Shown: in pieces, positions 30,425 to 40,355 of the stretch
Layout of the letters: each line of letters begins with the position of its first letter
How positions within the stretch are numbered: the stretch's first letter is position 1
Assembly (NCBI GenBank): GCA_965240325.2
Contig: OZ251223.1
Span: forward strand, 1,736,001-1,800,000
Origin: Rebecca billardiae RCC1528
Taxonomy: Eukaryota; Haptophyta
DNA length: 64,000 nt
Reading direction: 5' to 3'
Position numbers and translations under genes: made by a program
Notes under the pieces: generated by a model
What the model was told of the DNA's origin: nothing
What the model saw: only the letters and a program-made list of their open reading frames with translations
Databases searched by the model: none

Positions 30425-33400
30425 TCACAGGTATTGCTGACTACTGCGGTGCAGCGAGGACGGCGCCGCCGAGGGCCGCGCACGCACCACCCACTCCTCT
30501 GTTGACGGAGCCACCAGCACCTTCCGCGGGCGCGACGGACGGCTCTTAGTCCTGCGCTCAGCAGTGAGCGAGACAAGTCCTGTGCTGGTGCTGTCACGCG
30601 CGGGGTCCGACGCGCGCGCAGGGCGTTCCTCGCCTGCGCCCAAAGGCGTGGAGGCCAGCATGGATGCGACCTCGCTCGAGGCGGCAGCGTACCCAGGCAG
30701 AGGCACCCCCCGCTCTGGCTGCGTGCGCCACGGAGGTGCGCTGACGAGCAGCTCGGTCGACGAGGGCTTGCGCCTCAGCCGGCCACGCTCGTCCAGCACG
30801 TCATCCCACCCCAGCTGAGCGCGTGGCTCTGCGCCGTCCTCTGCTGGCGGGTGCGACGCAGGCTCTGCGGCGGCCGAGGCGGCGCCTGCCGGCCCTGCGC
30901 CGTGCGTGCTACTAGCACCCGTGGTCGAGGGCGTGGAGGCACGGGCAGGAGCGCCCCCTCCTGGGTCTGGACCTCCGCTCGCCTGCGCGCCGCCGCCTGC
31001 AGCTCGCGGAGGGGTTCGCACCTCCGGCAACGGCGACAGCGGGGCGGCCTGCGACAGCGGCGGCTGCGGCGGCGGCTGCAGCTGTGCCTGCGTTGGAGGC
31101 GATGGCTGTGCCCGCTCCTGCTGCGGAGGCTCTGCGTGCGGCGGCGGCGGCACTCGCGCCTCCTGGGGCGCCGGGGCTGGAGCAGGGGGCGGCGGCGGAG
31201 GCGGCGGCGGCGGTGGCGGAGCGGGCTGAGGCGTTGGCAGCTGTGCCTTCTCAGGCGGCGGCGTCCGCTGGCGTGGGGCGGCTCGCGCCTGCTGCTTCGG
31301 CGGGGGGCCAGGCGGCGGAGCGGGCTGCGGCTGCGCTTGCGGCGTCCGCTCAGGCGGCGGCGTCGGCTGACGAGGCGGGGTGCGCGCCTCGTGCGGCGGT
31401 GGCGGCGGCGATGGCGCGGCGGGATGCGGCTGTGCTGGCCGCGCCTGCCCGGGCGGCGGCGGCGGCTGGTTTGGTGGGGCGCGCGCATCCTGAGGCGGCG
31501 GCGGCGGTGGAGCAGGCTGCGCCGGCGCTTGCTGCGGCTGCGGCTGCGGCTGCTGCGGCTCCTCCTCCTCAAGCGTCTGCGCCTGCTGCGGCTGCGGCTG
31601 CGTTCGCTGTTGCTTCCGCGCAAACGACGGCGTGTGCTTCAGCGGCTTCGATGGCGGCGGCTGACGAGGCGGGTTGGGCTGCCCCGGCGAGGCATGCGCC
31701 GCGCCGCCGCCCGGCGCTGGGCCCGGCGCCGCCGCTGGGCCCGGCGGCAGCCCCGCCCCCGCTCCTTGGGCGAAGGTGGTGCCCCCCGGATCGGATGACT
31801 GATTCGTCATCAGCGGAGGCGGCCGATGCCCGTCGGCCTCGGAGGCGGTGTGCAAGCGGCGGAGGCCCGTGCCGTGCGCCGGGCCGAGCGGCGAGCCCCG
31901 GACCGAGGCGCGGGTGGCGCCGTCGCGCCGATGCTCGGCCGAGACCTGGCGCGACAGCGGCGGCGAGCGCCCCGTCCACCGCGGCGTGCTCGGCAGCGTG
32001 GCCGTGCCGTCGTCCGAGCCGAGCTCGCCCGCGATGCTCGCCTTGCCCAGCAGCTCGCGCAGCGAGTGCGCCGTCTCCTCCAGCCGGCCGGCGACGTTGT
32101 GCATCTGCGCCTCGACGCCCTGCTGCCGCTTGTCGAGCGAGCCCATCGACTCGACGAGCGCGTCGATCCGCGCGCTCTCCGAGTTGGCGGCGCTGAGCCG
32201 CTTGAGCGTGCGGAAGCGATCGAAGCCGAGGAGGAGGGCGGCGTGCGCGTGCTGCGCGGTCGCGTGCCCGCCGGACGCGTCGACGCCGCGCGCGCCGGCC
32301 ACGGGGACGTCGCCCTCGCGCGAGAACTCGGCGCTGCCCTCGACGCGCGCGCCGTCGTCCTGCCACGTGATCAGCCGCACCACGCGCTGCAGCGTGCTCT
32401 CGACCACGGACGGGGCCTCGCTGCCGTGCGCGCTGCGCCCGCCGTGCGTCGCGGTTCGGCTGGCCGTCGCGCGCCGGCGCTCCCGGTTCACGCGCAGCGT
32501 GGGCCGCCCCGTGGGGACCGGGCGCGGCGCGATCGAGGGCGGCAGGCTGGCCAGGCTCGAGCGCCGCCCCCCGCCGGGCAGCTCGATCCCGCGGCTGCGT
32601 CGCTCCGCGTCGCCGCGCAGCCACGCGAGCAGCTGCATCGGCAGCAGGCACAGCAGCCAGAGGATGAAGTGCGGCACGTACCGCGTCGCCCACGGGTAGA
32701 CCAGGTTGAACGGCGGCGGCACCTGGTGCGACTTGTGGTACTGCTCGACGAGCTTGGCGCGGGAGAAGCGCCACTCCACGTCCGCGCGCTCCTTGTGGCT
32801 CGCGTACGTGTCGGTCAGGATCGCGATCAGCAGGTTGATCAGCAGCACGGTCGTGATGAACATGTACAGGTACAGCAAGATGGGCCCGAGCACGGGCGAG
32901 GCGGCGGGGAAGGGGTCGTCCGGGTTCTTCATGCCGAAGACCGAGTAGAAGGGCGCCCAGTACGGCGCGTTGTAGTTGAGCACGAGCGAGAGCGTGTGGC
33001 CGAGCGTGCCCGGCCCCGACTGCAGCGAGTCGACGAACGTGTCGTCCGCGTGCAGCGAGTACGGGTACCGCTCGTCGTTCGCGATCGTGAGGCCGTAGAA
33101 CATCATCATGAAGCCGAGCGTGATGGTCATGAAGACGATGAACCACGGCACCATGTCGCGGAACATGAGGAAAAAGATGTTTATCAGCGTGCCCACGTCC
33201 TGCGTGATGGTGAGCATCTGCAGCACGCGCACGTACGCGCACATGCACGCGATCGAGAGCAGCTCGTGCGCCATCGAGCGCACGGTCGACGCCTGCACGA
33301 CGCCGTCGACCGCCGCCTCGGTCCTCGGCAGCGCGAAGATCACCTCCGCGAGCTTGGAGCAGATCACGATCAGGGGCAGCAGCACGTCGAGCCAGTTCCA

Positions 33401-36088
33401 CGTGTCGCCCGACCACGTGCGCCAGCCCTGCAGGTGCGCCTGCTTGGCCTCGTGCAGCATCAGAGAGAAGGCCCACAGGAGAACGGTGATGCCCGTCCAG
33501 CGGATCGTCACGTCGAACTCGCGCGGCTCGACGACCTGGTACGTGAGCCCGCCGATGAAGCAGAGGTACAGCGCCGTCTGCACCGTGTACTTGGTCATCG
33601 GCACCTGGAACAGGTGCCTCGCGTTGAAGGCCGCCTTGCGCAGCCGCGACAGCTTGTCCTTGGCGACCCCCGCCGGGTGGCCGTGCGCGCGCCGCATCAC
33701 CACCTGGCGCGGCGGCCCCCACGAGACGAAGTTGGGCCAGCACGGGATGAGCACCTGCAGCATGATGCGCGTGAACGTCACGTCGGGCGCGAGCACCCAC
33801 TGCCCCAGCCGGCTCCCCCGCCACCACTCCTCCACGAGCATCTGCACGTACTGCGACGCCATGAAGAGCTTGTGCTCCTGCTCCATCGCCACCTGCAGCA
33901 CCGTCGAGCCCGGCAGGAGCTCCGAGGGCGTGGTGAGCACGGAGAGCGCGTGCGTGTACGAGGGCGACGCGTTGAGCACGCCCGTCGCCCACGACTCGAG
34001 CGCGGCGGACATCGCGAGCAGCTCCGCCTTCGGCGCCAGCCACTCGAGCGCCAGGTCGCGCAGCGCAAACGAGCCGAGCAGCGCGAGCACGACCGGCTCG
34101 TCCGTGCGCTCCCAGAACATCTCGATCAGCTCGAGGTCCGCCATGAAGAGCGACCAGACGAAGAGGTCGACCTCGCCGAGCCGGCGCATCTGGTTCGTCT
34201 CCGCGTCGTACGCGAGCGAGGCCGTGTACCCCGGCACGAACCGCTCGATGAACGGGCACACCTCGTTGTAGTAGGCGGCGAGCTGCGTCGGCCGGTCGAC
34301 CGCCTTGGCGATCGGGTACGTCAGCTTGAGCTCGCGCAGGTGCGAGCTCGTCTGGAAGAGGCCGAAGGGGTGCTCGATGCGCGTGTACAGCCGGACGTAG
34401 TCGAGCTTGACCAGGTCGGCGGGCAGCGCGTCGTACATCCGCACGATCATCGCCGTGCGCTTCGACTCGAGCGCCATCTGCATCGCGCGCGTGATGATGT
34501 CCGCCTGCCCGCCCTGCTCCTCGGCAAACGTGGGCGTGCGCGCGCCCATCGAGCCCTCGTCGCTCTTGTCGAGGATGTGCGCGTCGAGGATGCCCTGCAG
34601 CAGGTCGGGGCGGTCCCAGTCGATGATCAGCTCCAGCTTGGACAGCCCGTCGGGCAGCCCCGCCAGGATCGCGTGCAGGATCGCCACCTCGAGCTGGTGG
34701 TCGTGCTCGAGCCAGCGCGTGTCCGACACGTGCAGCAGCGGCGGCTCGGAGCGGTGCCCGAGCACGTACACCTCCTCGAGGCGCGCGCGGATGTCGGGGA
34801 TGTGCGCGATGGCGTCGTCGATGGGCACGTCCGCCGGCGCGCGCCGGTACGCCTCGTGCTCGCGCAGCTCGACGTACTCCGCGACGTACGTCGCCATGCC
34901 GCCCGAGTCAGCGAGCAGCAGCACGGGCACGCCCTCGCGCAGCGCGGACGTGATCTGCTGCAGCGTGCCCTGCCCGCCCTGCAGCGCGATCACGCAGGTC
35001 GCGACGCGCATGTCGCGCTTGATCACGCCCTCGATGGCGGCGCGCATGCGGATCTCGCTGCCCCACGCCGCGCTGCCCTCGGCCGCCGAGTCGACGAGCA
35101 GGAAGCGGTTGTGGTGCTGCTCGAGCGACGCGCCCTCGGACGTCGAGTCGCGGTGCCTGTACACGGCCGTGCGGTGGAGGTCGCACGCGGTGGAGAGCTC
35201 GTCGCGCCCCTTGACCGCGCCGAACGGCGCGATGCCGATGCACTCAAAGTCGGCGCCGGAGACGGCGAACGTCGACTGGCCCACCAGCTGCATCACCCCC
35301 GAGTTGGTCCCGCCCGTCACCACCCACGCGTGCGTCGCCGCCGCCGCCTCGGCGATGCCGCGCTTGAACGCGATCGCGGTGTGCGGGTCGAGCGCAAAGT
35401 CCTGCGCGCCGCCGGTGACCGAGATGAGCACGGAGGGGCGGCGCATGCGCCAGTGGTTCAGGAAGAACGTGATGATGCGGCGCACGTCCGTCTGCTCGCC
35501 GAGTCGCACCCAGTCCGCGCACGGCTCGAAGCCGTCGTGGAAGGTGATGTTGCCCCACTGCGCGAGCCGTGGCGGCGAGACGCCGTCGTCGTTCAGCCGG
35601 AAGCGCTCCGGGCCGTAGTAGCGGCGGAACGGCCGGCGCATCCAGCGCTGGACCACACGCGCCGCCTGCTCGCGCCTTGCCTGGTCCACCTTGTGCTGCG
35701 CGCGCTCGTCGCGCGGAGGCGACTGCGCCTTGCTGCGGCGCGCGCCCCCCAACGGCTTGAGCCGCTCGACGGCGGAGGCCCTCGGCGCCCGGCGCGTGCC
35801 GGGCCCGATCGCGTCGAATGCCCGCCCGTTCGCCTCCGCGTTCGCGACCTGCGTCTTCTGCCGCGCCAGCTTGCCCTTGGGCCCCGACTCGCCGTCGTGC
35901 GACGTCTCGCGATAGTACGAGGGCGGAGGCACCGCAGTCGCGCGGGCGTAGTACTCGCTGGCGCTCACCTCCCCCAGCGTGCGCTGGCTCGGGATCGCCG
36001 CCGGCTCCGAGGCGCACCGCAGCGTCGCAGGCGGTGCGCCCCGGCTTTGCCGATGGCCATTCGCGCCGGAACCGGCTTGGACCACCAT
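30425..36088 (-). CDS. TRPM-like cation channel with LSDAT (SLOG) domain
   Basis: Single-exon frame of 1,887 residues. Order: basic disordered start; an IQ-like helix ARVVQRWMRRPFRRYYG (about 140-160), a possible calmodulin site; an LSDAT domain at about 200-430 (PSVLISVTGGAQDFAL, VVTGGTNSGVMQLVG, CVIALQGGQGTLQQI), the nucleotide-binding-type domain at the N-terminus of TRPM channels; an ankyrin-like helical linker (about 430-820); a six-helix pore region at about 830-1080 (ALYLCFIGGLTYQVV, LDVLLPLIVICSKLAEVIFA, MVPWFIVFMTITLGFMMMFY, then YMFITTVLLINLLIAILTDT as S6). A coiled-coil-like segment follows (LVESMGSLDKRQQGVEAQMH), then a Pro/Gln/Ala-rich tail of about 300 residues (about 1460-1750). 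Unlike TRPM2/6/7 there is no NUDT9 or kinase domain at the C-terminus. It probably conducts Ca2+ or other cations at the plasma membrane or cilium. The long plus-strand frame opposite it is a GC-rich shadow. Confidence 0.88.
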   Translation of the reverse strand: MVVQAGSGANGHRQSRGAPPATLRCASEPAAIPSQRTLGEVSASEYYARATAVPPPSYYRETSHDGESGPKGKLARQKTQVANAEANGRAFDAIGPGTRRAPRASAVERLKPLGGARRSKAQSPPRDERAQHKVDQARREQAARVVQRWMRRPFRRYYGPERFRLNDDGVSPPRLAQWGNITFHDGFEPCADWVRLGEQTDVRRIITFFLNHWRMRRPSVLISVTGGAQDFALDPHTAIAFKRGIAEAAAATHAWVVTGGTNSGVMQLVGQSTFAVSGADFECIGIAPFGAVKGRDELSTACDLHRTAVYRHRDSTSEGASLEQHHNRFLLVDSAAEGSAAWGSEIRMRAAIEGVIKRDMRVATCVIALQGGQGTLQQITSALREGVPVLLLADSGGMATYVAEYVELREHEAYRRAPADVPIDDAIAHIPDIRARLEEVYVLGHRSEPPLLHVSDTRWLEHDHQLEVAILHAILAGLPDGLSKLELIIDWDRPDLLQGILDAHILDKSDEGSMGARTPTFAEEQGGQADIITRAMQMALESKRTAMIVRMYDALPADLVKLDYVRLYTRIEHPFGLFQTSSHLRELKLTYPIAKAVDRPTQLAAYYNEVCPFIERFVPGYTASLAYDAETNQMRRLGEVDLFVWSLFMADLELIEMFWERTDEPVVLALLGSFALRDLALEWLAPKAELLAMSAALESWATGVLNASPSYTHALSVLTTPSELLPGSTVLQVAMEQEHKLFMASQYVQMLVEEWWRGSRLGQWVLAPDVTFTRIMLQVLIPCWPNFVSWGPPRQVVMRRAHGHPAGVAKDKLSRLRKAAFNARHLFQVPMTKYTVQTALYLCFIGGLTYQVVEPREFDVTIRWTGITVLLWAFSLMLHEAKQAHLQGWRTWSGDTWNWLDVLLPLIVICSKLAEVIFALPRTEAAVDGVVQASTVRSMAHELLSIACMCAYVRVLQMLTITQDVGTLINIFFLMFRDMVPWFIVFMTITLGFMMMFYGLTIANDERYPYSLHADDTFVDSLQSGPGTLGHTLSLVLNYNAPYWAPFYSVFGMKNPDDPFPAASPVLGPILLYLYMFITTVLLINLLIAILTDTYASHKERADVEWRFSRAKLVEQYHKSHQVPPPFNLVYPWATRYVPHFILWLLCLLPMQLLAWLRGDAERRSRGIELPGGGRRSSLASLPPSIAPRPVPTGRPTLRVNRERRRATASRTATHGGRSAHGSEAPSVVESTLQRVVRLITWQDDGARVEGSAEFSREGDVPVAGARGVDASGGHATAQHAHAALLLGFDRFRTLKRLSAANSESARIDALVESMGSLDKRQQGVEAQMHNVAGRLEETAHSLRELLGKASIAGELGSDDGTATLPSTPRWTGRSPPLSRQVSAEHRRDGATRASVRGSPLGPAHGTGLRRLHTASEADGHRPPPLMTNQSSDPGGTTFAQGAGAGLPPGPAAAPGPAPGGGAAHASPGQPNPPRQPPPSKPLKHTPSFARKQQRTQPQPQQAQTLEEEEPQQPQPQPQQAPAQPAPPPPPPQDARAPPNQPPPPPGQARPAQPHPAAPSPPPPPHEARTPPRQPTPPPERTPQAQPQPAPPPGPPPKQQARAAPRQRTPPPEKAQLPTPQPAPPPPPPPPPPPPAPAPAPQEARVPPPPHAEPPQQERAQPSPPTQAQLQPPPQPPLSQAAPLSPLPEVRTPPRAAGGGAQASGGPDPGGGAPARASTPSTTGASSTHGAGPAGAASAAAEPASHPPAEDGAEPRAQLGWDDVLDERGRLRRKPSSTELLVSAPPWRTQPERGVPLPGYAAASSEVASMLASTPLGAGEERPARASDPARDSTSTGLVSLTAERRTKSRPSRPRKVLVAPSTEEWVVRARPSAAPSSLHRSSQQYL

Positions 36089-36384
36089 CGCTCGCTCGCC
36101 GCAATCGCGCAGGCGACGAATGCGGCGCCGCGTACCCCCATACTATTCTTTCTAAATGTATTGCCCAGCCGCCGTCCAAACGGCGGCGGGACGTCACACT
36201 CGATGACCTCGAATTCCGGAAGGCAGTCAGTCAGTCACCGCAGTGCACTGCTTGTAGTAATACCCCGGGACCAACCCGCAGCAGTGTTGGGCTTGTATGC
36301 TGTTGGCAATGGCATACCCCCGCCCCCTCTGGAGGCGGGCTGTCCGCAGTGGAGTGGTGCGGTAGTGCACTAGGTGCCCTCGGT
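36089..36384. other. 5' flank of the channel gene
   Basis: Contains TACTATTCTTTCTAAATGTA at about 36140, the only AT-rich patch near the start codon and a possible core promoter. Otherwise nothing is recognisable. Confidence 0.3.
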
Positions 36385-36537
36385 CCGAGTGGTTTGATGT
36401 TGGGTGCAGGGGTCACGCGGGTGCGGTTGGTTCGGGGCCGGCTGGCCAGGGTAGGGCAGGAGCCAGGAGGCTTCGGCCGCCTGAGTCTGATCGCCCGGCG
36501 GAGCCCGTTATTTAATCACTTAGGGGAATTAACATTA
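36385..36537 (+). repeat. Dispersed repeat R3, plus-strand copy
   Basis: GGTTTGATGTTGGGTGCAGG is followed by GGCTGGCCAGGGTAGGGCAG, GGAGGCTTCGGCCGCC, GATCGCCCGGCGGAGCCCG and TTAGGGGAATTAAC. It is colinear with the copy at 4020-4142 but carries small insertions. Confidence 0.8.
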
Positions 36538-37692
36538 CTGACAATCGAGCGGCTGCAGCCGTAGCTACTGGTACATGTTTGACTGTCACTCAGTACGACT
36601 GCCATTACTAATCTGACTGTTTCTGAAGCGCTATGTCTGACGACGGTGGCGGGTGGGGCGAGGACGGCGGGTGCTAGCGCGCCGCGAGGCGGCCGCAGCC
36701 CCTCATGGCTCATCCACTCCGAGTCATCCAGGCCTCGCAGGCGGGCGGCTGAATGAATCGTCTTCCGACGGCGCTACCATCGGGCCGGCGACGGCTTCAT
36801 GGGCGGTGATAGTTGGTCACTGGCGTCCTCGGAGTCGGAATATCGCCTGCCTTAACTAGTGAGCTACGGTGTGCGTCTCTCATTTGGCTTAGAAAACTCA
36901 AAACTGTACATATGTAGTACGTGTGAATAAGCGCACTGTGAAACTGAAAAGCTGTGCTAGATTCCGCTTCGGAACGGATGACGACGATGAGGTTGAGATT
37001 GCTCAAAGCAGGGAAATCCGGGAAATGGCGTGTCTTGATTTTCCATTTATTTGTAATAATAAAAAGTGTTGACGATATATCATAATGGCGGCGGCGATAG
37101 GCGAGCGCTGCTGAGTGGCAGGCGCGAGTTGCGTTGACTAATGCGCTGAGTCCATGCCGGCATCATAAGCTCTGCGTCAGCCCGTCCGAACTCGGTGGCA
37201 GCGTGCTATGAATGCAATTGCAGAGGCGACACGTCGGTCGCGGAGCCCACGCAGGGCGTCACGCTGCTCATCCGTCTAAAGCCACCGCACTGGTGAATGG
37301 TGATGGCTGATGGCAAGAATCATATCTAGGATTATCTGAATTCAAGATGAAGATCAGTCGCGCATCGCAGCCGGCAGTTCCGGGCATCATGATCACCTTG
37401 TTGTCGTTGACTTTTTTAGTCTGCGTCAGTGCATCCGTTGCGCGCCTATTAGTAGTTGCAGACGTATAGCTAGTAGATACATGAGCCTCTCACTAATTGA
37501 CACGGGCCCGGACAGACGGGGAGTCACGCGGGGGTGCACGCTAGCCCGCTGACGTACCGTGAATAGTCACCTGAGGAGTGAGGGCGCGCGAGGCAGGGAA
37601 CGGCTGTCGGATGCGCGCCTCAGGGCGCCGATGAGCGATGGGTCATGTCGTAGCACATCTCGTTCGGGAGACAAGGCGCCCGCTCCGCTATC
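36538..37692. other. Intergenic, no supported gene
   Basis: Mixed-composition DNA. Short frames have no domain. AT-rich patches occur around 37020-37090. Confidence 0.4.
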
Positions 37693-38229
37693 AGAGCAGC
37701 CCACAGCGGAATAAGGGGTTGGCCACTGCCGCGCGCCCTTCGGGCGGGAGGGGCCACTGGCGCCGCAGTGGCCAACCCCCCCCCCGGTGGCCAACCCCCC
37801 TTCGCCGCCGACGGAGCGCTCCGGGGGCGGCGCGGGCGGTTCGGGTGGGCCCACCCGACCACAATGACCCGCGCCGGCCACCGCAACGCCGCCTCGCGAC
37901 CCACTTCGCGCCCCGCGGGCACCTCGCAGAAGCGCGCGGCCCCACTGTGCTGGCGGCGCGTGCCCAGCGCGCGCTGCCGAGCGAGTGTGCGCGGATGGCG
38001 CGGGTTCTCCGCGGCGCGGAATGTCGGGGATGATGCAGTCGGCCGTGTCGCTGTGCAGCGCCAGGTCGCCGGCAGGTTCGCGCGCTGTCACGACGCTGCC
38101 CACCACCGAGCGCGGATCCTGCGCTGGGACGGCCAGCTGGGTGCCTTGGCGAGTGCGGCGGATGGCGAGAGGGATACGGGCGCGCTCGACCGTCGCGAGC
38201 GTGGAGAGGAAGCACGTACCTGCGCGCAA
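37693..38229 (-). repeat. Long inverted repeat, left arm (537 bp)
   Basis: On reading, the reverse complement of this arm equals 39604-40142 apart from one homopolymer (10 versus 12 C/G). It contains a frame with coding-like composition that is shared by both arms (CFLSTLATVERARIPLAIRR, VVTAREPAGDLALHSDTADC). In the left arm the sequence just outside reads CAGGGTGAGC and the edge GCAGGTACGT on the minus strand, both resembling splice donors, so the arm may hold a captured exon. The protein family is not recognised. Confidence 0.93.
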
Positions 38230-39603
38230 GCTCACCCTGGTATTCGTCCAGCTGGGCACACTTGACGCGCTACTGGCCACACGAGCACACGGCGACAAGC
38301 CGACCCGGGCACTCAGTCTGAGCTCAGCTTGCCGTGCGCACGGTTGCCGTCGGTCGGTGCTCAGGTGTCGCAGACTCTGCGGGCAGGCCGGTCTGGAACG
38401 GTATGAGGGGTGCCTGCTGAGTCGCGCTCGGGGTACCGTTGCCAGCACTCACCAGTACTAGCAGCTACGGCTTGCTGGCTGCGGCACATGAGTAGCAGCA
38501 GTACTGAGTACATGCTGCCGCGACCGCCCAACTGTGTGGTAACAGACCGATTCTATGATATATATATAACGACACAGGTATACGACGGCGCAGGTCTCTT
38601 TATTTGTCGTCGGCAGTGCTCGATCGTCATCGACAATTAAGTCGGCGTTGGTGGGCAGAGCTCCGCCAGCACTGCGATCGAACTGCTGCGGCGGGATCCA
38701 CCTGCGCCGTGCGGCAGCTCGCATGGGCCCGTGCTGCGCCGGACTCCGCCCCTAGTTAGGGGCGAGAGTGCAGGGCTAGATGTCATCAGGCGGCCGTCTC
38801 AGCGGCTGGGCCTGGCGAGTGCTCCGCCGACGGTGATGTAGTCGTCCCGGTGTGCCCTGCGCGGCCGCGTGCGCGCTTGCCGCTCTGCTCATCTAGCTGC
38901 ATGTCTGTGCGAGTGTGCGAGTTTTCGACTTTTCGTCAGTTTTATTTATTCTTTTTGTTTCCAATCGTCCTGATATTACGCACGTTAAGCGCGCGCGAGG
39001 CGTGAGGCGCTGCGGCCGTAGAGTTGCCGTGCGAAGGCGGCGCGTTGCTTGCGTGGCATAAGCGCGCTCGTCATACTGCTCTCTGCTCCCCGCGGCTTGC
39101 TCCTCGTCGACTTGGCCGCGCCTATGATCAGCGCGCATGCAAGCGTCGCCTCAGAATGAGCAGTCCGCGCCGGCCTCAGCCGTGTGCGCCCGCCTGGCGC
39201 GCGATGCGATCATCTCGGGACACGAGCTGAGAATGAGCGAGGAAGCATATCTATGTCGCAAGCCGCGCCGCCTTGAGCCACCGATCGTGCGTTTTGATGC
39301 AGCTTTAGACGGCTGTTGATGAGTGCGAATCAGCCTGCACGAGCCATGCATGCGATGGAGATGAACCAACCGACCGTAAGCGCCTTGAAGCGATGAATCG
39401 GAGTCTTCGGGTTGTGTGTGGGCGCATCAACTTGTGTACATCTGTATGCAACGCCTGCGCACGTGGCTGTTGTCATGCCATGCCTGAGTAGTTACTCGAA
39501 CGAGTAGTCTTGTCAAGGTCTCGACGCCATTGCAAGGGCAAGAAGAAAAGACGCGTGCAAGGCGCATGGCATGCGAACGATCGGTAGCTCAAGGTGGCGC
39601 GGT
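38230..39603. other. Spacer of the long inverted repeat
   Basis: 1,374 bp between the arms. It includes a TA-rich patch (about 38556-38570) and a smaller inverted repeat pair (about 39257-39300 versus 39560-39605, sharing CCTTGAG and CACCGATCGT-like blocks). No supported gene. Confidence 0.5.
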
Positions 39604-40142
39604 TTGCGCGCAGGTACGTGCTTCCTCTCCACGCTCGCGACGGTCGAGCGCGCCCGTATCCCTCTCGCCATCCGCCGCACTCGCCAAGGCACCCAGCTGG
39701 CCGTCCCAGCGCAGGATCCGCGCTCGGTGGTGGGCAGCGTCGTGACAGCGCGCGAACCTGCCGGCGACCTGGCGCTGCACAGCGACACGGCCGACTGCAT
39801 CATCCCCGACATTCCGCGCCGCGGAGAACCCGCGCCATCCGCGCACACTCGCTCGGCAGCGCGCGCTGGGCACGCGCCGCCAGCACAGTGGGGCCGCGCG
39901 CTTCTGCGAGGTGCCCGCGGGGCGCGAAGTGGGTCGCGAGGCGGCGTTGCGGTGGCCGGCGCGGGTCATTGTGGTCGGGTGGGCCCACCCGAACCGCCCG
40001 CGCCGCCCCCGGAGCGCTCCGTCGGCGGCGAAGGGGGGTTGGCCACCGGGGGGGGGGGGTTGGCCACTGCGGCGCCAGTGGCCCCTCCCGCCCGAAGGGC
40101 GCGCGGCAGTGGCCAACCCCTTATTCCGCTGTGGGCTGCTCT
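39604..40142 (+). repeat. Long inverted repeat, right arm (539 bp)
   Basis: Mirror of 37693-38229. The match ends at GCTGCTCT on the outer side and TTGCGCGCAG on the inner side. A 12-nt G run at about 40048-40059 replaces the 10-nt C run of the left arm. Confidence 0.93.
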
Positions 40143-40355
40143 ATCAGGACACGACTGATGCCTTTCGCAGCCTTCCAAAGGTGTGTTGACGAGCTGATTG
40201 CTTATGGGGGTATGAAATATATGCGAGGGTGAAGGGTGAACCGCCGAACATTGTGAAATGATTCGGCAATTCGTTAACGACGGAGGTCATCATATGGAAA
40301 TACACTCATCATATCCAGGTATCAACATCTCACAGCAGAAGATTGAATCTGCAGG

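Noticed and set aside
31826-36373. Very long plus-strand open frame (1,515 codons) opposite the channel gene
   Set aside because: GC-rich antisense shadow: its translation is Arg/Ala/Glu/His-rich with no domain, while the minus strand encodes clear LSDAT and pore motifs.
37567-38448. 293-codon minus-strand gene covering the left inverted-repeat arm
   Set aside because: The frame crosses the repeat boundary and the part outside the arm has no coding character; the arm itself is described as a repeat with a possible captured exon.
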